Part shown: piece by piece, positions 53,458 through 64,000 of the stretch
Layout: the number at the start of each line of letters is the position of its first letter
How positions within the stretch are numbered: the first letter of the stretch is position 1
DNA from: Hippophae tibetana
Taxonomy: Eukaryota; Streptophyta; Magnoliopsida; Rosales; Elaeagnaceae
Assembly: GCA_037013495.1 (NCBI GenBank)
Contig: CM072801.1
Coordinates: 88,273,816-88,337,815 of the forward strand
DNA: 64,000 nt
Direction: 5' to 3'
Position numbers and translations under genes: made by a program
The notes under the pieces: model-generated
Databases searched by the model: none
What the model saw: only the letters and a program-made list of their open reading frames with translations
Told to the model about the DNA's origin: nothing

Positions 53458-56400
53458 ATGGAATCTTTGTTAAAATAGGAGAATAGAAAAACTACTGCTA
53501 TAGTGTGTTTTTTATGTAAGGAAACATATTTCGATTTAATATATTATAATAGTCGTTTCGATATACGAGTTAAAAGTTATAACAATTTACAGTTTCAACC
53601 CCAATTGATAACTTCTTTTTGTTTTGAAATTGTGAACTGCAGAAACTTTCTTTCTTTTTTCAAAAGCATAGATAGGTTGAACACAAAAATGAAATAACGT
53701 GAAACAAATTCGGTGAAACTAAGGAATGCTACGAAATGAAATCCAAATAGGAAAAGAATGACAACAAAATTGAAAGAAAACACTCGACTTGAAGGACACA
53801 ATTTCATTCTTTTTTCTGATTTCTAACTTAAGAAAGAAGAAAACAATCAAAGGACAAATTTTTATAAATTTAAAATTCAAACAATAGATAAATAAAGATA
53901 GATACACCATTTTCAACAACCTAGGCTATTATACCAAACAATACAAATCCTTTTGGAGGATAACATATGTACCTAGGAACTCAAAGAATAAGAAAGTTGA
54001 ATTGCTTAAAACATGGTTAAGATGATAGAATTGGAATCCGAAAGAACAAGAATAGAAAACAAGGTAATAGGGTGCGACCTAATTTTAAGACGTCTATAAG
54101 TAGTGTAAACGATGGAATCTGGGTTAAAATATGAGAATAGAAAAACTACTCCTATAGTGTGTTTTTTATGTATGGAAACATATTTCGATTTAATATATTA
54201 TAATAGTCGTTTCGATATACGAGTTAAAAGTTATAACAATTTACAGTTGCAACCCCAATTGATAACTTCTTTTTGTTTTGAAATTGTGAACTGCAGAAAC
54301 TTTCTTTCTTTTTTCAAAAGCATAGATGGGTTGAACACAAAAATGAAATAACGTGAAAAAAATTCGTTGAAACTAAGGAATGCTACGAAATGAAATCCAA
54401 ATAGGAAAAGAATGACAACAAAATTGAAAGAAAACACTCGACTTAAAGGACACAATTTCATTCTTTTTTCTGATTTCTAACTTAAGAAAGAAGAAAACAA
54501 TCAAAGGACAAATTTTTATAAATTTAAAATTCAAACAATAGATAAAAAAAGATAGACACACCATTTTCAACAACCTAGGCTATTATACCAAACAATACAA
54601 ATCCTTTTGGAGGACAACATATGTACCTAGGAACTCAAAGAATAAGAAAGTTGAATTGCTTAAAACATGGTTAAGATGATAGAATTGGAATCCGAAAGAA
54701 CAAGAATAGAAAACAAGGTAATAGGGTGCGACCTAATTTTAAGACGTCTATAAGTAGTGTAAACGATGGAATCTGGGTTAAAATATGAGAATAGAAAAAC
54801 TACTCCTATAGTGTGTTTTTTATGTATGGAAACATATTTCGATTTAATATATTATAATAGTCGTTTCGATATACGAGTTAAAAGTCATCACAATTTACAG
54901 TTTCAACCCCAATTGATAACTTCGTTTTGTTTTGAAATTGTGAACTGCAGAAACTTTCTTTCTTTTTTCAAAAGCATAGATAGGTTGAACACAAAAATGA
55001 AATAACGTGAAAAAAATTCGTTGAAACTAAGGAATGCTACGAAATGAAATCCAAATAGGAAAAGAATGACAACAAAATTGAAAGAAAACACTCGACTTAA
55101 AGGACACAATTTCATTCTTTTTTCTGATTTCTAACTTAAGAAAGAAGAAAACAATCAAAGGACAAATTTTTATAAATTTAAAATTCAAACAATAGATAAA
55201 AAAAGATAGACACACCATTTTCAACAACCTAGGCTATTATACCAAACAATACAAATCCTTTTGGAGGACAACATATGTACCTAGGAACTCAAAGAATAAG
55301 AAAGTTGAATTGCTTAAAACATGGTTAAGATAATAGAATTGGAATCCGAAAGAACAAGAATAGAAAACAAGGTAATAGGGTGCGACCTAATTTTAAGACG
55401 TCTATAAGTAGTGTAAACGATGGAATCTGGGTTAAAATATGAGAATAGAAAAACTACTCCTATAGTGTGTTTTTTATGTATGGAAACATATTTCGATTTA
55501 ATATATTATAATAGTAGTTTCGATATACGAGTTAAAAGTTATAACAATTTACAGTTTCAACCCCAATTGATAACTTCTTTTTGTTTTGAAATTGTGAACT
55601 GCAGACACTTTCTTTCTTTTTTCAAAAGCATAGATAGGTTGAACACAAAAATGAAATAACGTGAAAAAAATTCGGTGAAACTAAGGAATGCTACGAAATG
55701 AAATCCAAATAGGAAAAGAATGACAACAAAATTGAAAAAAAAACACTCGACTTAAAGGACACAATTTCATTCTTTTTTCTGATTTCTAACTTAAGAAAGA
55801 AGAAAACAATCAAAGGACAAATTTTTATAAATTTAAAATTCAAACAATAGATAAATAAAGATAGACACACCATTTTCAACAACCTAGGCTATTATACCAA
55901 ACAATACAAATCCGTTTGGAGGACAACATATGTACCCAGGAACTCAAAGAATAAGAAAGTTGAATTGCTTAAAACATGGTTAAGATGATAGAATTGGAAT
56001 CCGAAAGAACAAGAATAGAAAACAAGGTAATAGGGTGCGGCCAAATTTTAAGACGTCTATTAGTAGTGTAAACGATGGAATCTTTGTTAAAATAGGAGAA
56101 TAGAAAAACTACTCCTATAGTGTGTTTTTTATGTAAGCAAACATATTTCGATTTGATATATTATAATAGTCATTTCGATATACGAATTAAAAGTTATAAC
56201 AATTTAAAGTTTCAACCCCAATTGATAACTTTTTTTTGTTTTGAAATTGTGAACTGCAGAAACTTTCTTTCTTTTTTCAAAAGCATAGATAGGTTGAACA
56301 CAAAAATGAAATAACGTGAAAAAAATTCGGTGAAACTAAGGAATGCTACGAAATGAAATCCAAATAGGAAAAGAATGACAACAAAATTGAAAGAAAACAC

Positions 56401-59344
56401 TCGACTTAAAGACACAATTTCATTCTTTTTTCTGATTTCTAACTTAAGAAAGAAGAAAACAATCAAAGGACAAATTTTTATAAATTTAAAATTCAAACAA
56501 TAGATAAATAAAGATAGACACACCATTTTCAACAACCTAGGCTATTTTACCAAACAATACAAATCCTTTTGGAGGACAACATATGTACCTAGGAACTCAA
56601 AGAATAAGAAAGTTGAATTGCTTAAAACATGGTTAAGATGATAGAATTGGAATCCGAAAGAACAAGAATAGGAAACAAGGTAATAGGGTGCGACCTAATT
56701 TTAAGACGTCTATAAGTAGTGTAAACGATGGAATCTGGGTTAAAATATGAGAATAGAAAAACTACTCCTATAGTGTGTTTTTTATGTATGGATACATATT
56801 TCGATTTAATATATTATAATAGGTGTTTCGATATACGAGTTAAAAGTTATAACAATTTACAGTTTCAACCCCAATTGATAACTTCTTTTTGTTTTGAAAT
56901 TGTGAACTGCAGAAACTTTCTTTCTTTTTTTCAAAAGCATAGATAGGTTGAACACAAAAATGAAATAACGTGAAAAAAATTCGGTGAAACTAAGAAATGC
57001 TACGAAATGAAATCCAAATAGGAAAAGAAAGACAACAAAATTGAAAGAAAACACTCGACTTGAAGGACACAATTTCATTCTTTTTTCTGATTTCTAACTT
57101 AAGAAAGAAGAAAACAATCAAAGGACAAATTTTTATAAATTTAAAATTCAAACAATAGATAAAAAAAGATAGACACACCATTTTCAACAACCTAGGCTAT
57201 TATACCAAACAATACAAATCCTTTTGGAGGACAACATATGTACGTAGGAACTCAAAGAATAAGAAAGTTGAATTGCTTAAAACATGGTTAAGATGATAGA
57301 ATTGGAATCCGAAAGAAAAAGAATAGAAAACAAGGTAATAGGGTGCGACCTAATTTTAAGACGTCTATAAGTAGTGTAAACGATGGAATCTGGGTTAAAA
57401 TATGAGAATAGAAAAACTACTCCTATAGTGTGTTTTTTATGTATGGAAACATATTTCGATTTAATATATTATAATAGTCGTTTCGATATACGAGTTAAAA
57501 GTTATAACAATTTACAGTTTCAACCCCAATTGATAACTTCTTTTTGTTTTGAAATTGTGAACTGCAGAAACTTTCTTTCTTTTTTTCAAAAGCATAGATA
57601 GGTTGAACACAAAAATGAAATAACGTGAAAAAAATTCGGTGAAACTAAGGAATGCTACGAAATGAAATCCAAATAGGAAAAGAAAGACAACAAAATTGAA
57701 AGAAAACACTCGACTTGAAGGACACAATTTCATTCTTTTTTCTGATTTCTAACTTAAGAAAGAAGAAAACAATCAAAGGACAAATTTTTATAAATTTAAA
57801 ATTCAAACAATAGATAAATAAAGATAGATACACCATTTTCAACAACCAAGGCTATTATACCAAACAATAAATATCCTTTTGGAGGACAACATATGTACCT
57901 AGGAACTCAAAGAATAAGAAAGTTGAATTGCTTAAAACATGGTTAAGATGATAGAATTGGAATCCGAAAGAACAAGAATAGAAAACAAGGTAATAGGGTG
58001 CGATCTAATTTTAAGACGTCTATATGTAGTGTAAACGATGGAATCTGGGTTAAAATATGAGAATAGAAAAACTACTCCTATAGTGTGTTTTTTATGTATG
58101 GAAACATATTTCGATTTAATATATTATAATAGTCGTTTCGATATACGAGTCAAAAGTTATAACAATTTACATTTTCCACGCCAATTGTTAACTTCTTTTT
58201 GTTTTGAAATTGTGAACTGCAGAAACTTTCTTTCTTTTTTCAAAAGCATAGATAGGTTGAACACAAAAATGAAATAACGTGAAAAAAATTCGGTGAAACT
58301 AAGGAATGCTACGAAATGAAATCCAAATAGGAAAAGAATGACAACAAAATTGAAAGAAAACACTCGACTTAAAGGACACAATTTCATTCTTTTTTCTGAT
58401 TTCTAACTTAAGAAAGAAGAAAACAATCAAAGGACAAATTTTTATAAATTTAAAATTCAAACAATAGATAAAAAAAGATAGACACACCATTTTCAACAAC
58501 CTAGGCTATTATACCAAACAATACAAATCCTTTTGGAGGACAACATATGTACCTAGGAACTCAAAGAATAAGAAAGTTGAATTGCTTAAAACATGGTTAA
58601 GATGATAGAATTGGAATCCGAAAGAACAAGAATAGAAAACAAGGTAATTGGGTGCGACCTAATTTTAAGACGTCTATAAGTAGTGTAAACGATGGAATCT
58701 GGGTTAAAATATGAGAATAGAAAAACTACTCCTATAGTGTGTTTTATATGTATGGAAACATATTTCGATTTAATATATTATAATAGTCGTTTCGATATAC
58801 GAGTTAAAAGTCATAACAATTTACAGTTTCAACCCAATTGATAACTTCGTTTTGTTTTGAAATTGTGAATTGCAGAAACTTTCTTTCTTTTTTCAAAAGC
58901 ATAGATAGGTTGAACACAAAAATGAAATAACGTGAAAAAAATTCGGTGAAACTAAGGAATGCTACGAAATGAAATCCAAATAGGAAAAGAATGACAACAA
59001 AATTGAAAGAAAACACTCGACTTAAAGGACACAATTTCATTCTTTTTTCTGATTTCTAACTTAAGAAAGAAGAAAACAATCAAAGGACAAATTTTTATAA
59101 ATTTAAAATTCAAACAATAGATAAATAAAGATAGACACACCATTTTCAACAACCTAGGCTATTATACCAAACAATACAAATCCGTTTGGAGGACAACATA
59201 TGTACCCAGGAACTCAAAGAATAAGAAAGTTGAATTGCTTAAAACATGGTTAAGATGATAGAATTGGAATCCGAAAGAACAAGAATAGAAAACAAGGTAA
59301 TAGGGTGCGGCCAAATTTTAAGACGTCTATTAGTAGTGTAAACG
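53458..59344 (+). repeat. Nine monomers with the 'gtacccagg' variant
   Basis: Landmarks lie at 53458, 54112, 54766, 55420, 56075, 56728, 57383, 58038 and 58692. From about 53316 a new linked pair, 'aaatccgtttgg' and 'gtacccagg', appears just before some units (53458, 56075, 59345). It occurs nowhere to the left. Small length changes include an extra A near 55736, a lost G in 'cttaaagacac' near 56406, an extra T near 56930 and 57585, and a lost C in 'caacccaattg' near 58834. The 58038 unit restores the 'cattttccacgccaattg' body last seen intact near 15 kb. Confidence 0.86.
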
Positions 59345-59935
59345 ATGGAATCTTTGTTAAAATAGGAGAATAGAAAAACTACTCCTATAGTGTGTTTTTT
59401 ATGTAAGGAAACATATTTCGATTTGATATTGTTAACTTCTTTTTGTTTTGAAATTGTGAACTGCAGAAACTTTCTTTCTTTTTTCAAAAGCATAGATAGG
59501 TTGAACACAAAAATGAAATAACGTGAAAAAAATTCGGTGAAACTAAGGAATGCTACAAAATGAAATCCAAATAGGAAAAGAAAGACAACAAAATTGAAAG
59601 AAAACACTCGACTTGAAGGACACAATTTCATTCTTTTTTCTGATTTCTAACTTAAGAAAGAAGAAAACAATCAAAGGACAAATTTTTATAAATTTAAAAT
59701 TCAAACAATAGATAAATAAAGATAGATACACCATTTTCAACAACCTAGGCTATTATACCAAACAATACAAATCCGTTTGGAGGACAACATATGTACCCAG
59801 GAACTCAAAGAATAAGAAATTTGAATTGCTTAAAACATGGTTAAGATGATAGAATTGGAATCCGAAAGAACAAGAATAGAAAACAAGGTAATAGGGTGCG
59901 GCCAAATTTTAAGACGTCTATAAGTAGTGTAAACG
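59345..59935 (+). repeat. Short monomer with a 63-bp deletion (591 bp)
   Basis: The text passes from 'cgatttgatat' straight to 'tgttaacttc', omitting the 63 bases that hold 'ataatagtcgtttcgat' and the whole following body. The breakpoint overlap is the dinucleotide AT at 59428-59429. The right flank has the 'ttgttaac' form rather than the common 'ttgataac', so one parent carried the rare body found in the 58038 and 59936 units. No other monomer has this deletion. It also removes the near-invariant 'tttcgatatacgag' element and fuses two spurious minus-strand frames into one of 130 codons. Confidence 0.95.
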
Positions 59936-62900
59936 ATGGAATCTGGGTTAAAATATGAGAATAGAAAAACTACTCCTATAGTGTGTTTTTTATGTATGGA
60001 AACATATTTCGATTTGATATATTATAATAGTCGTTTCGATATACGAGTTAAAAGTTATAACAATTTACATTTTCCACGCCAATTGTTAACTTCTTTTTGT
60101 TTTGAAATTGTGAACTGCAGACACTTTCTTTCTTTTTTCAAAAGCATAGATAGGTTGAACACAAAAATGAAATAACGTGAAAAAAATTCGGTGAAACTAA
60201 GGAATGCTACGAAATGAAATCCAAATAGGAAAAGAATGACAACAAAATTGAAAGAAAACACTCGACTTAAAGGACACAATTTCATTCTTTTTTCTGATTT
60301 CTAACTTAAGAAAGAAGACAACAATCAAAGGACAAATTTTTATAAATTTAAAATTCAAACAATAGATAAATAAAGATAGATACACCATTTTCAACAACCT
60401 AGGCTATTATACCAAACAATACAAATCCATTTGGAGGACAACATATGTACCCAGGAACTCAAAGAATAAGAAAGTTGAATTGCTTAAAACATGGTTAAGA
60501 TGATAGAATTGGAATCCGAAAGAACAAGAATAGAAAACAAGGTAATAGGGTGCGGCCAAATTTTAAGACGTCTATTAGTAGTGTAAACGATGGAATCTGG
60601 GTTAAAATAGGAGAATAGAAAAACTACTCCTATAGTGTGTTTTTTATGTATGGAAACATATTTCGATTTGATATATTATAATAGTAGTTTCGATATACGA
60701 GTTAAAAGTTATAACAATTTAAAGTTTCAACCCCAATTGATAACTTCTTTTTGTTTTGAAATTGTGAACTGCAGACACTTTCTTTCTTTTTTCAAAAGCA
60801 TAGATAGGTTGAACACAAAAATGAAATAACGTGAAAAAAATTCGGTGAAACTAAGGAATGCTACGAAATGAAATCCAAATAGGAAAAGAATGACAACAAA
60901 ATTGAAAGAAAACACTCGACTTAAAGGACACAATTTCATTCTTTTTTCTGATTTCTAACTTAAGAAAGAAGAAAACAATCAAAGGACAAATTTTTATAAA
61001 TTTAAAATTCAAACAATAGATAAATAAAGATAGACACACCATTTTCAACAACCTAGGCTATTATACCAAACAATACAAATCCGTTTGGAGGACAACATAT
61101 GTACCCAGGAACTCAAAGAATAAGAAAGTTGAATTGCTTAAAACATGGTTAAGATGATAGAATTGGAATCCGAAAGAACAAGAATAGAAAACAAGGTAAT
61201 AGGGTGCGGCCAAATTTTAAGACGTCTATTAGTAGTGTAAACGATGGAATCTTTGTTAAAATAGGAGAATAGAAAAACTACTCCTATAGTGTGTTTTTTA
61301 TGTAAGGAAACATATTTCGATTTGATATATTATAATAGTCGTTTCGATATACGAGTTAAAAGTTATAACAATTTAAAGTTTCAACCCCAATTGATAACTT
61401 CTTTTTGTTTTGAAATTGTGAACTGCAGAAACTTTCTTTCTTTTTTCAAAAGCATATATAGGTTGAACACAAAAATGAAATAACGTGAAAAAAATTCGGT
61501 GAAACTAAGGAATGCTACGAAATGAAATCCAAATAGGAAAAGAATGACAACAAAATTGAAAGAAAACACTCGACTTAAAGGACACAATTTCATTCTTTTT
61601 TCTGATTTCTAACTTAAGAAAGAAGAAAACAATCAAAGGACAAATTTTTATAAATTTAAAATTCAAACAATAGATAAATAAAGATAGACACACCATTTTC
61701 AACAACCTAGGCTATTATACCAAACAATACAAATCCTTTTGGAGGACAACATATGTACCTAGGAACTCAAAGAATAAGAAAGTTGAATTGCTTAAAACAT
61801 GGTTAAGATGATAGAATTGGAATCCGAAAGAACAAGAATAGAAAACAAGGTAATAGGGTGCGACCTAATTTTAAGACGTCTATAAGTAGTGTAAACGATG
61901 GAATCTGGGTTAAAATATGAGAATAGAAAAACTACTCCTATAGTGTGTTTTTTATGTATGGAAACATATTTTGATTTAATATATTATAATAGTCGTTTCG
62001 ATATACGAGTTAAAAGTCATAACAATTTACAGTTTCAACCCCAATTGATAACTTCGTTTTGTTTTGAAATTGTGAACTGCAGAAACTTTCTTTCTTTTTT
62101 CAAAAGCATAGATAGGTTGAACACAAAAATGAAATAACGTGAAAAAAATTCGGTGAAACTAAGGAATGCTACGAAATGAAATCCAAATAGGAAAAGAATG
62201 ACAACAAAATTGAAAGAAAACACTCGACTTAAAGGACACAATTTCATTCTTTTTTCTGATTTCTAACTTAAGAAAGAAGAAAACAATCAAAGGACAAATT
62301 TTTATAAATTTAAAATTCAAACAATAGATAAAAAAAGATAGACACACCATTTTCAACAACCTAGGCTATTATACCAAACAATACAAATCCTTTTGGAGGA
62401 CAACATATGTACCTAGGAACTCAAAGAATAAGAAAGTTGAATTGCTTAAAACATGGTTAAGATGATAGAATTGGAATCCGAAAGAACAAGAATAGAAAAC
62501 AAGGTAATAGGGTGCGACCTAATTTTAAGACGTCTATAAGTAGTGTAAACGATGGAATCTGGGTTAAAATATGAGAATAGAAAAACTACTCCTATAGTGT
62601 GTTTTTTATGTATGGAAACATATTTTGATTTAATATATTATAATAGACGTTTCGATATACGAGTCAAAAGTTATAACAATTTACAGTTTCAACCCCAATT
62701 GATAACTTCTTTTTGTTTTGAAATTGTGAACTGCAGACACTTTCTTTCTTTTTTCAAAAGCATAGATAGGTTGAACACAAAAATGAAATAACGTGAAAAA
62801 AATTCGGTGAAACTAAGGAATGCTACGAAATGAAATCCAAATAGGAAAAGAAAGACAACAAAATTGAAAGAAAACACTCGACTTGAAGGACACAATTTCA

Positions 62901-63205
62901 TTCTTTTTTCTGATTTCTAACTTAAGAAAGAAGAAAACAATCAAAGGACAAATTTTTATAAATTTAAAATTCAAACAATAGATAAATAAAGATAGATACA
63001 CCATTTTCAACAACCTAGGCTATTATACCAAACAATACAAATCCGTTTGGAGGACAACATATGTACCCAGGAACTCAAAGAATAAGAAATTTGAATTGCT
63101 TAAAACATGGTTAAGATGATAGAATTGGAATCCGAAAGAACAAGAATAGAAAACAAGGTAATAGGGTGCGGCCAAATTTTAAGACGTCTATAAGTAGTGT
63201 AAACG
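59936..63205 (+). repeat. Five-monomer block at the right end
   Basis: Landmarks lie at 59936, 60590, 61244, 61898 and 62552. The segment 59558-60730 recurs at 62828-64000 with an offset of 3270 bases. Shared marks are 'agaaatttgaattg' (59815, 63085), 'agaagacaacaatc' (60315, 63585), 'aaatccatttgg' and 'agtagtttcg'. The 'gtacccagg' variant precedes most units here. The 62552 unit has 'attttgattt' and 'atagacgtttcg' changes. Confidence 0.88.
62755..62882 (+). other. Strand-asymmetric A-rich segment (example in one monomer)
   Basis: I counted this 128-base segment as 69 A (54%) and 19 T (15%). The bases immediately before it, from about 62687, are T-rich, with runs in 'cttctttttg' and 'ctttcttttttc'. 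The same switch from T-rich to A-rich recurs at the same place in every monomer. Repeated short A-runs could give intrinsic curvature, but I did not test helical phasing. This is a compositional observation, not an identified regulatory site. Confidence 0.7.
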
Positions 63206-64000
63206 ATGGAATCTGGGTTAAAATATGAGAATAGAAAAACTACTCCTATAGTGTGTTTTTTATGTATGGAAACATATTTCGATTTGATATATTATAATAG
63301 TCGTTTCGATATACGAGTTAAAAGTTATAACAATTTACATTTTCCACGCCAATTGTTAACTTCTTTTTGTTTTGAAATTGTGAACTGCAGACACTTTCTT
63401 TCTTTTTTCAAAAGCATAGATAGGTTGAACACAAAAATGAAATAACGTGAAAAAAATTCGGTGAAACTAAGGAATGCTACGAAATGAAATCCAAATAGGA
63501 AAAGAATGACAACAAAATTGAAAGAAAACACTCGACTTAAAGGACACAATTTCATTCTTTTTTCTGATTTCTAACTTAAGAAAGAAGACAACAATCAAAG
63601 GACAAATTTTTATAAATTTAAAATTCAAACAATAGATAAATAAAGATAGATACACCATTTTCAACAACCTAGGCTATTATACCAAACAATACAAATCCAT
63701 TTGGAGGACAACATATGTACCCAGGAACTCAAAGAATAAGAAAGTTGAATTGCTTAAAACATGGTTAAGATGATAGAATTGGAATCCGAAAGAACAAGAA
63801 TAGAAAACAAGGTAATAGGGTGCGGCCAAATTTTAAGACGTCTATTAGTAGTGTAAACGATGGAATCTGGGTTAAAATAGGAGAATAGAAAAACTACTCC
63901 TATAGTGTGTTTTTTATGTATGGAAACATATTTCGATTTGATATATTATAATAGTAGTTTCGATATACGAGTTAAAAGTTATAACAATTTAAAGTTTCAA
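63206..64000 (+). repeat. Last full monomer and truncated final monomer
   Basis: Landmarks lie at 63206 and 63860. The sequence is the beginning of a second copy of the pentamer that starts at 59936 and is cut by the window edge after 141 bases of its second unit. The array clearly continues to the right. Confidence 0.93.

Larger units (their letters stand above)
1..64000 (+). repeat. Satellite DNA array, about 654-bp monomer, about 98 copies
   Basis: The sequence returns to the same text every 652 to 656 bases from end to end, always in the same orientation. The landmark ATG in 'gtaaacgatggaatct' or its mutated form occurs 98 times between 482 and 63860. Excluding one 591-bp unit, the mean spacing is 62787/96, or about 654.0 bp. 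Length changes are mostly single bases in A or T runs and a G gained or lost in 'agaaaggttg' versus 'agaaagttg'. Variants sit at recurrent sites and combine into local blocks of 2, 3, 4, 5 and 11 monomers. This is the pattern expected from unequal crossover and gene conversion. I saw no insertion of foreign sequence and no inverted monomer. The family is not one I recognise by name. Its chromosomal role (centromeric, pericentromeric or other heterochromatin) is inference only. Confidence 0.98.

Noticed and set aside
1..64000. CRISPR array or phage direct-repeat cassette
   Set aside because: The repeat unit is 654 bp with no short repeat and spacer alternation. The whole unit is conserved, not a 20-40 base core.
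1..64000. Ribosomal DNA spacer, telomeric repeat, tRNA cluster or organelle DNA
   Set aside because: I saw no rRNA core sequence, no telomere-like hexamer or heptamer runs, no tRNA arms with conserved box motifs, and no organelle genes. AT-richness alone does not indicate an organelle.
1..64000. LTR or other transposon internal repeats as the source of the unit
   Set aside because: I found no terminal inverted or long terminal repeats, no primer-binding or polypurine arrangement, and no transposase or polymerase fragments in any monomer.

Overview
The whole window is one uninterrupted tandem satellite array. A unit of about 654 bp repeats head to tail in a single orientation from the first base to the last. 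I placed 98 successive landmarks, the A of the ATG in 'gtaaacgatggaatct' or its mutated equivalent, from 482 to 63860. They delimit 97 complete monomers. Ninety-six are 652 to 656 bp (mean about 654.0) and one is 591 bp because of a 63-bp deletion. Partial monomers flank both ends (1-481 and 63860-64000). I see no convincing protein gene, RNA gene, transposon, CRISPR array or unique sequence.

One 660-base stretch (62521-63180) counts 28.8% G+C with 12 CpG. A long, AT-rich, hierarchically duplicated satellite of this kind is typical of eukaryotic (peri)centromeric or other heterochromatin. I do not recognise the monomer as a named satellite and cannot assign a species. The near-expected CpG content gives no sign of strong methylation decay, which is only a weak hint about the host.

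Layout: 1-15.5 kb is the most heterogeneous part. Most monomers there carry a 'ctttgtta' front, and the region holds a tetramer-offset duplication (3.8-8.4 kb) and a pentamer-offset duplication (7.4-13.9 kb). From 15.5 to 26.5 kb, 'ctgggtta' monomers dominate and several short block copies overlap. A nearly identical five-monomer duplication fills 26.5-33.0 kb. Two 11-monomer blocks (about 34.4-41.5 and 41.5-48.3 kb) descend from a common shorter block and each contains a different internal trimer duplication. A homogeneous stretch follows, then a dimer duplication (50.6-53.2 kb). The last 11 kb is marked by a 'gtacccagg' variant, the 591-bp deleted monomer, the return of an old left-end haplotype, and a partly visible pentamer copy that runs off the right edge.

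No genes work together here. The content is a record of unequal crossover and gene conversion acting on one satellite family. The many short open frames on both strands are by-products of repetition. They lose their start codons, gain stops and shift frame from monomer to monomer, so none is annotated as coding.
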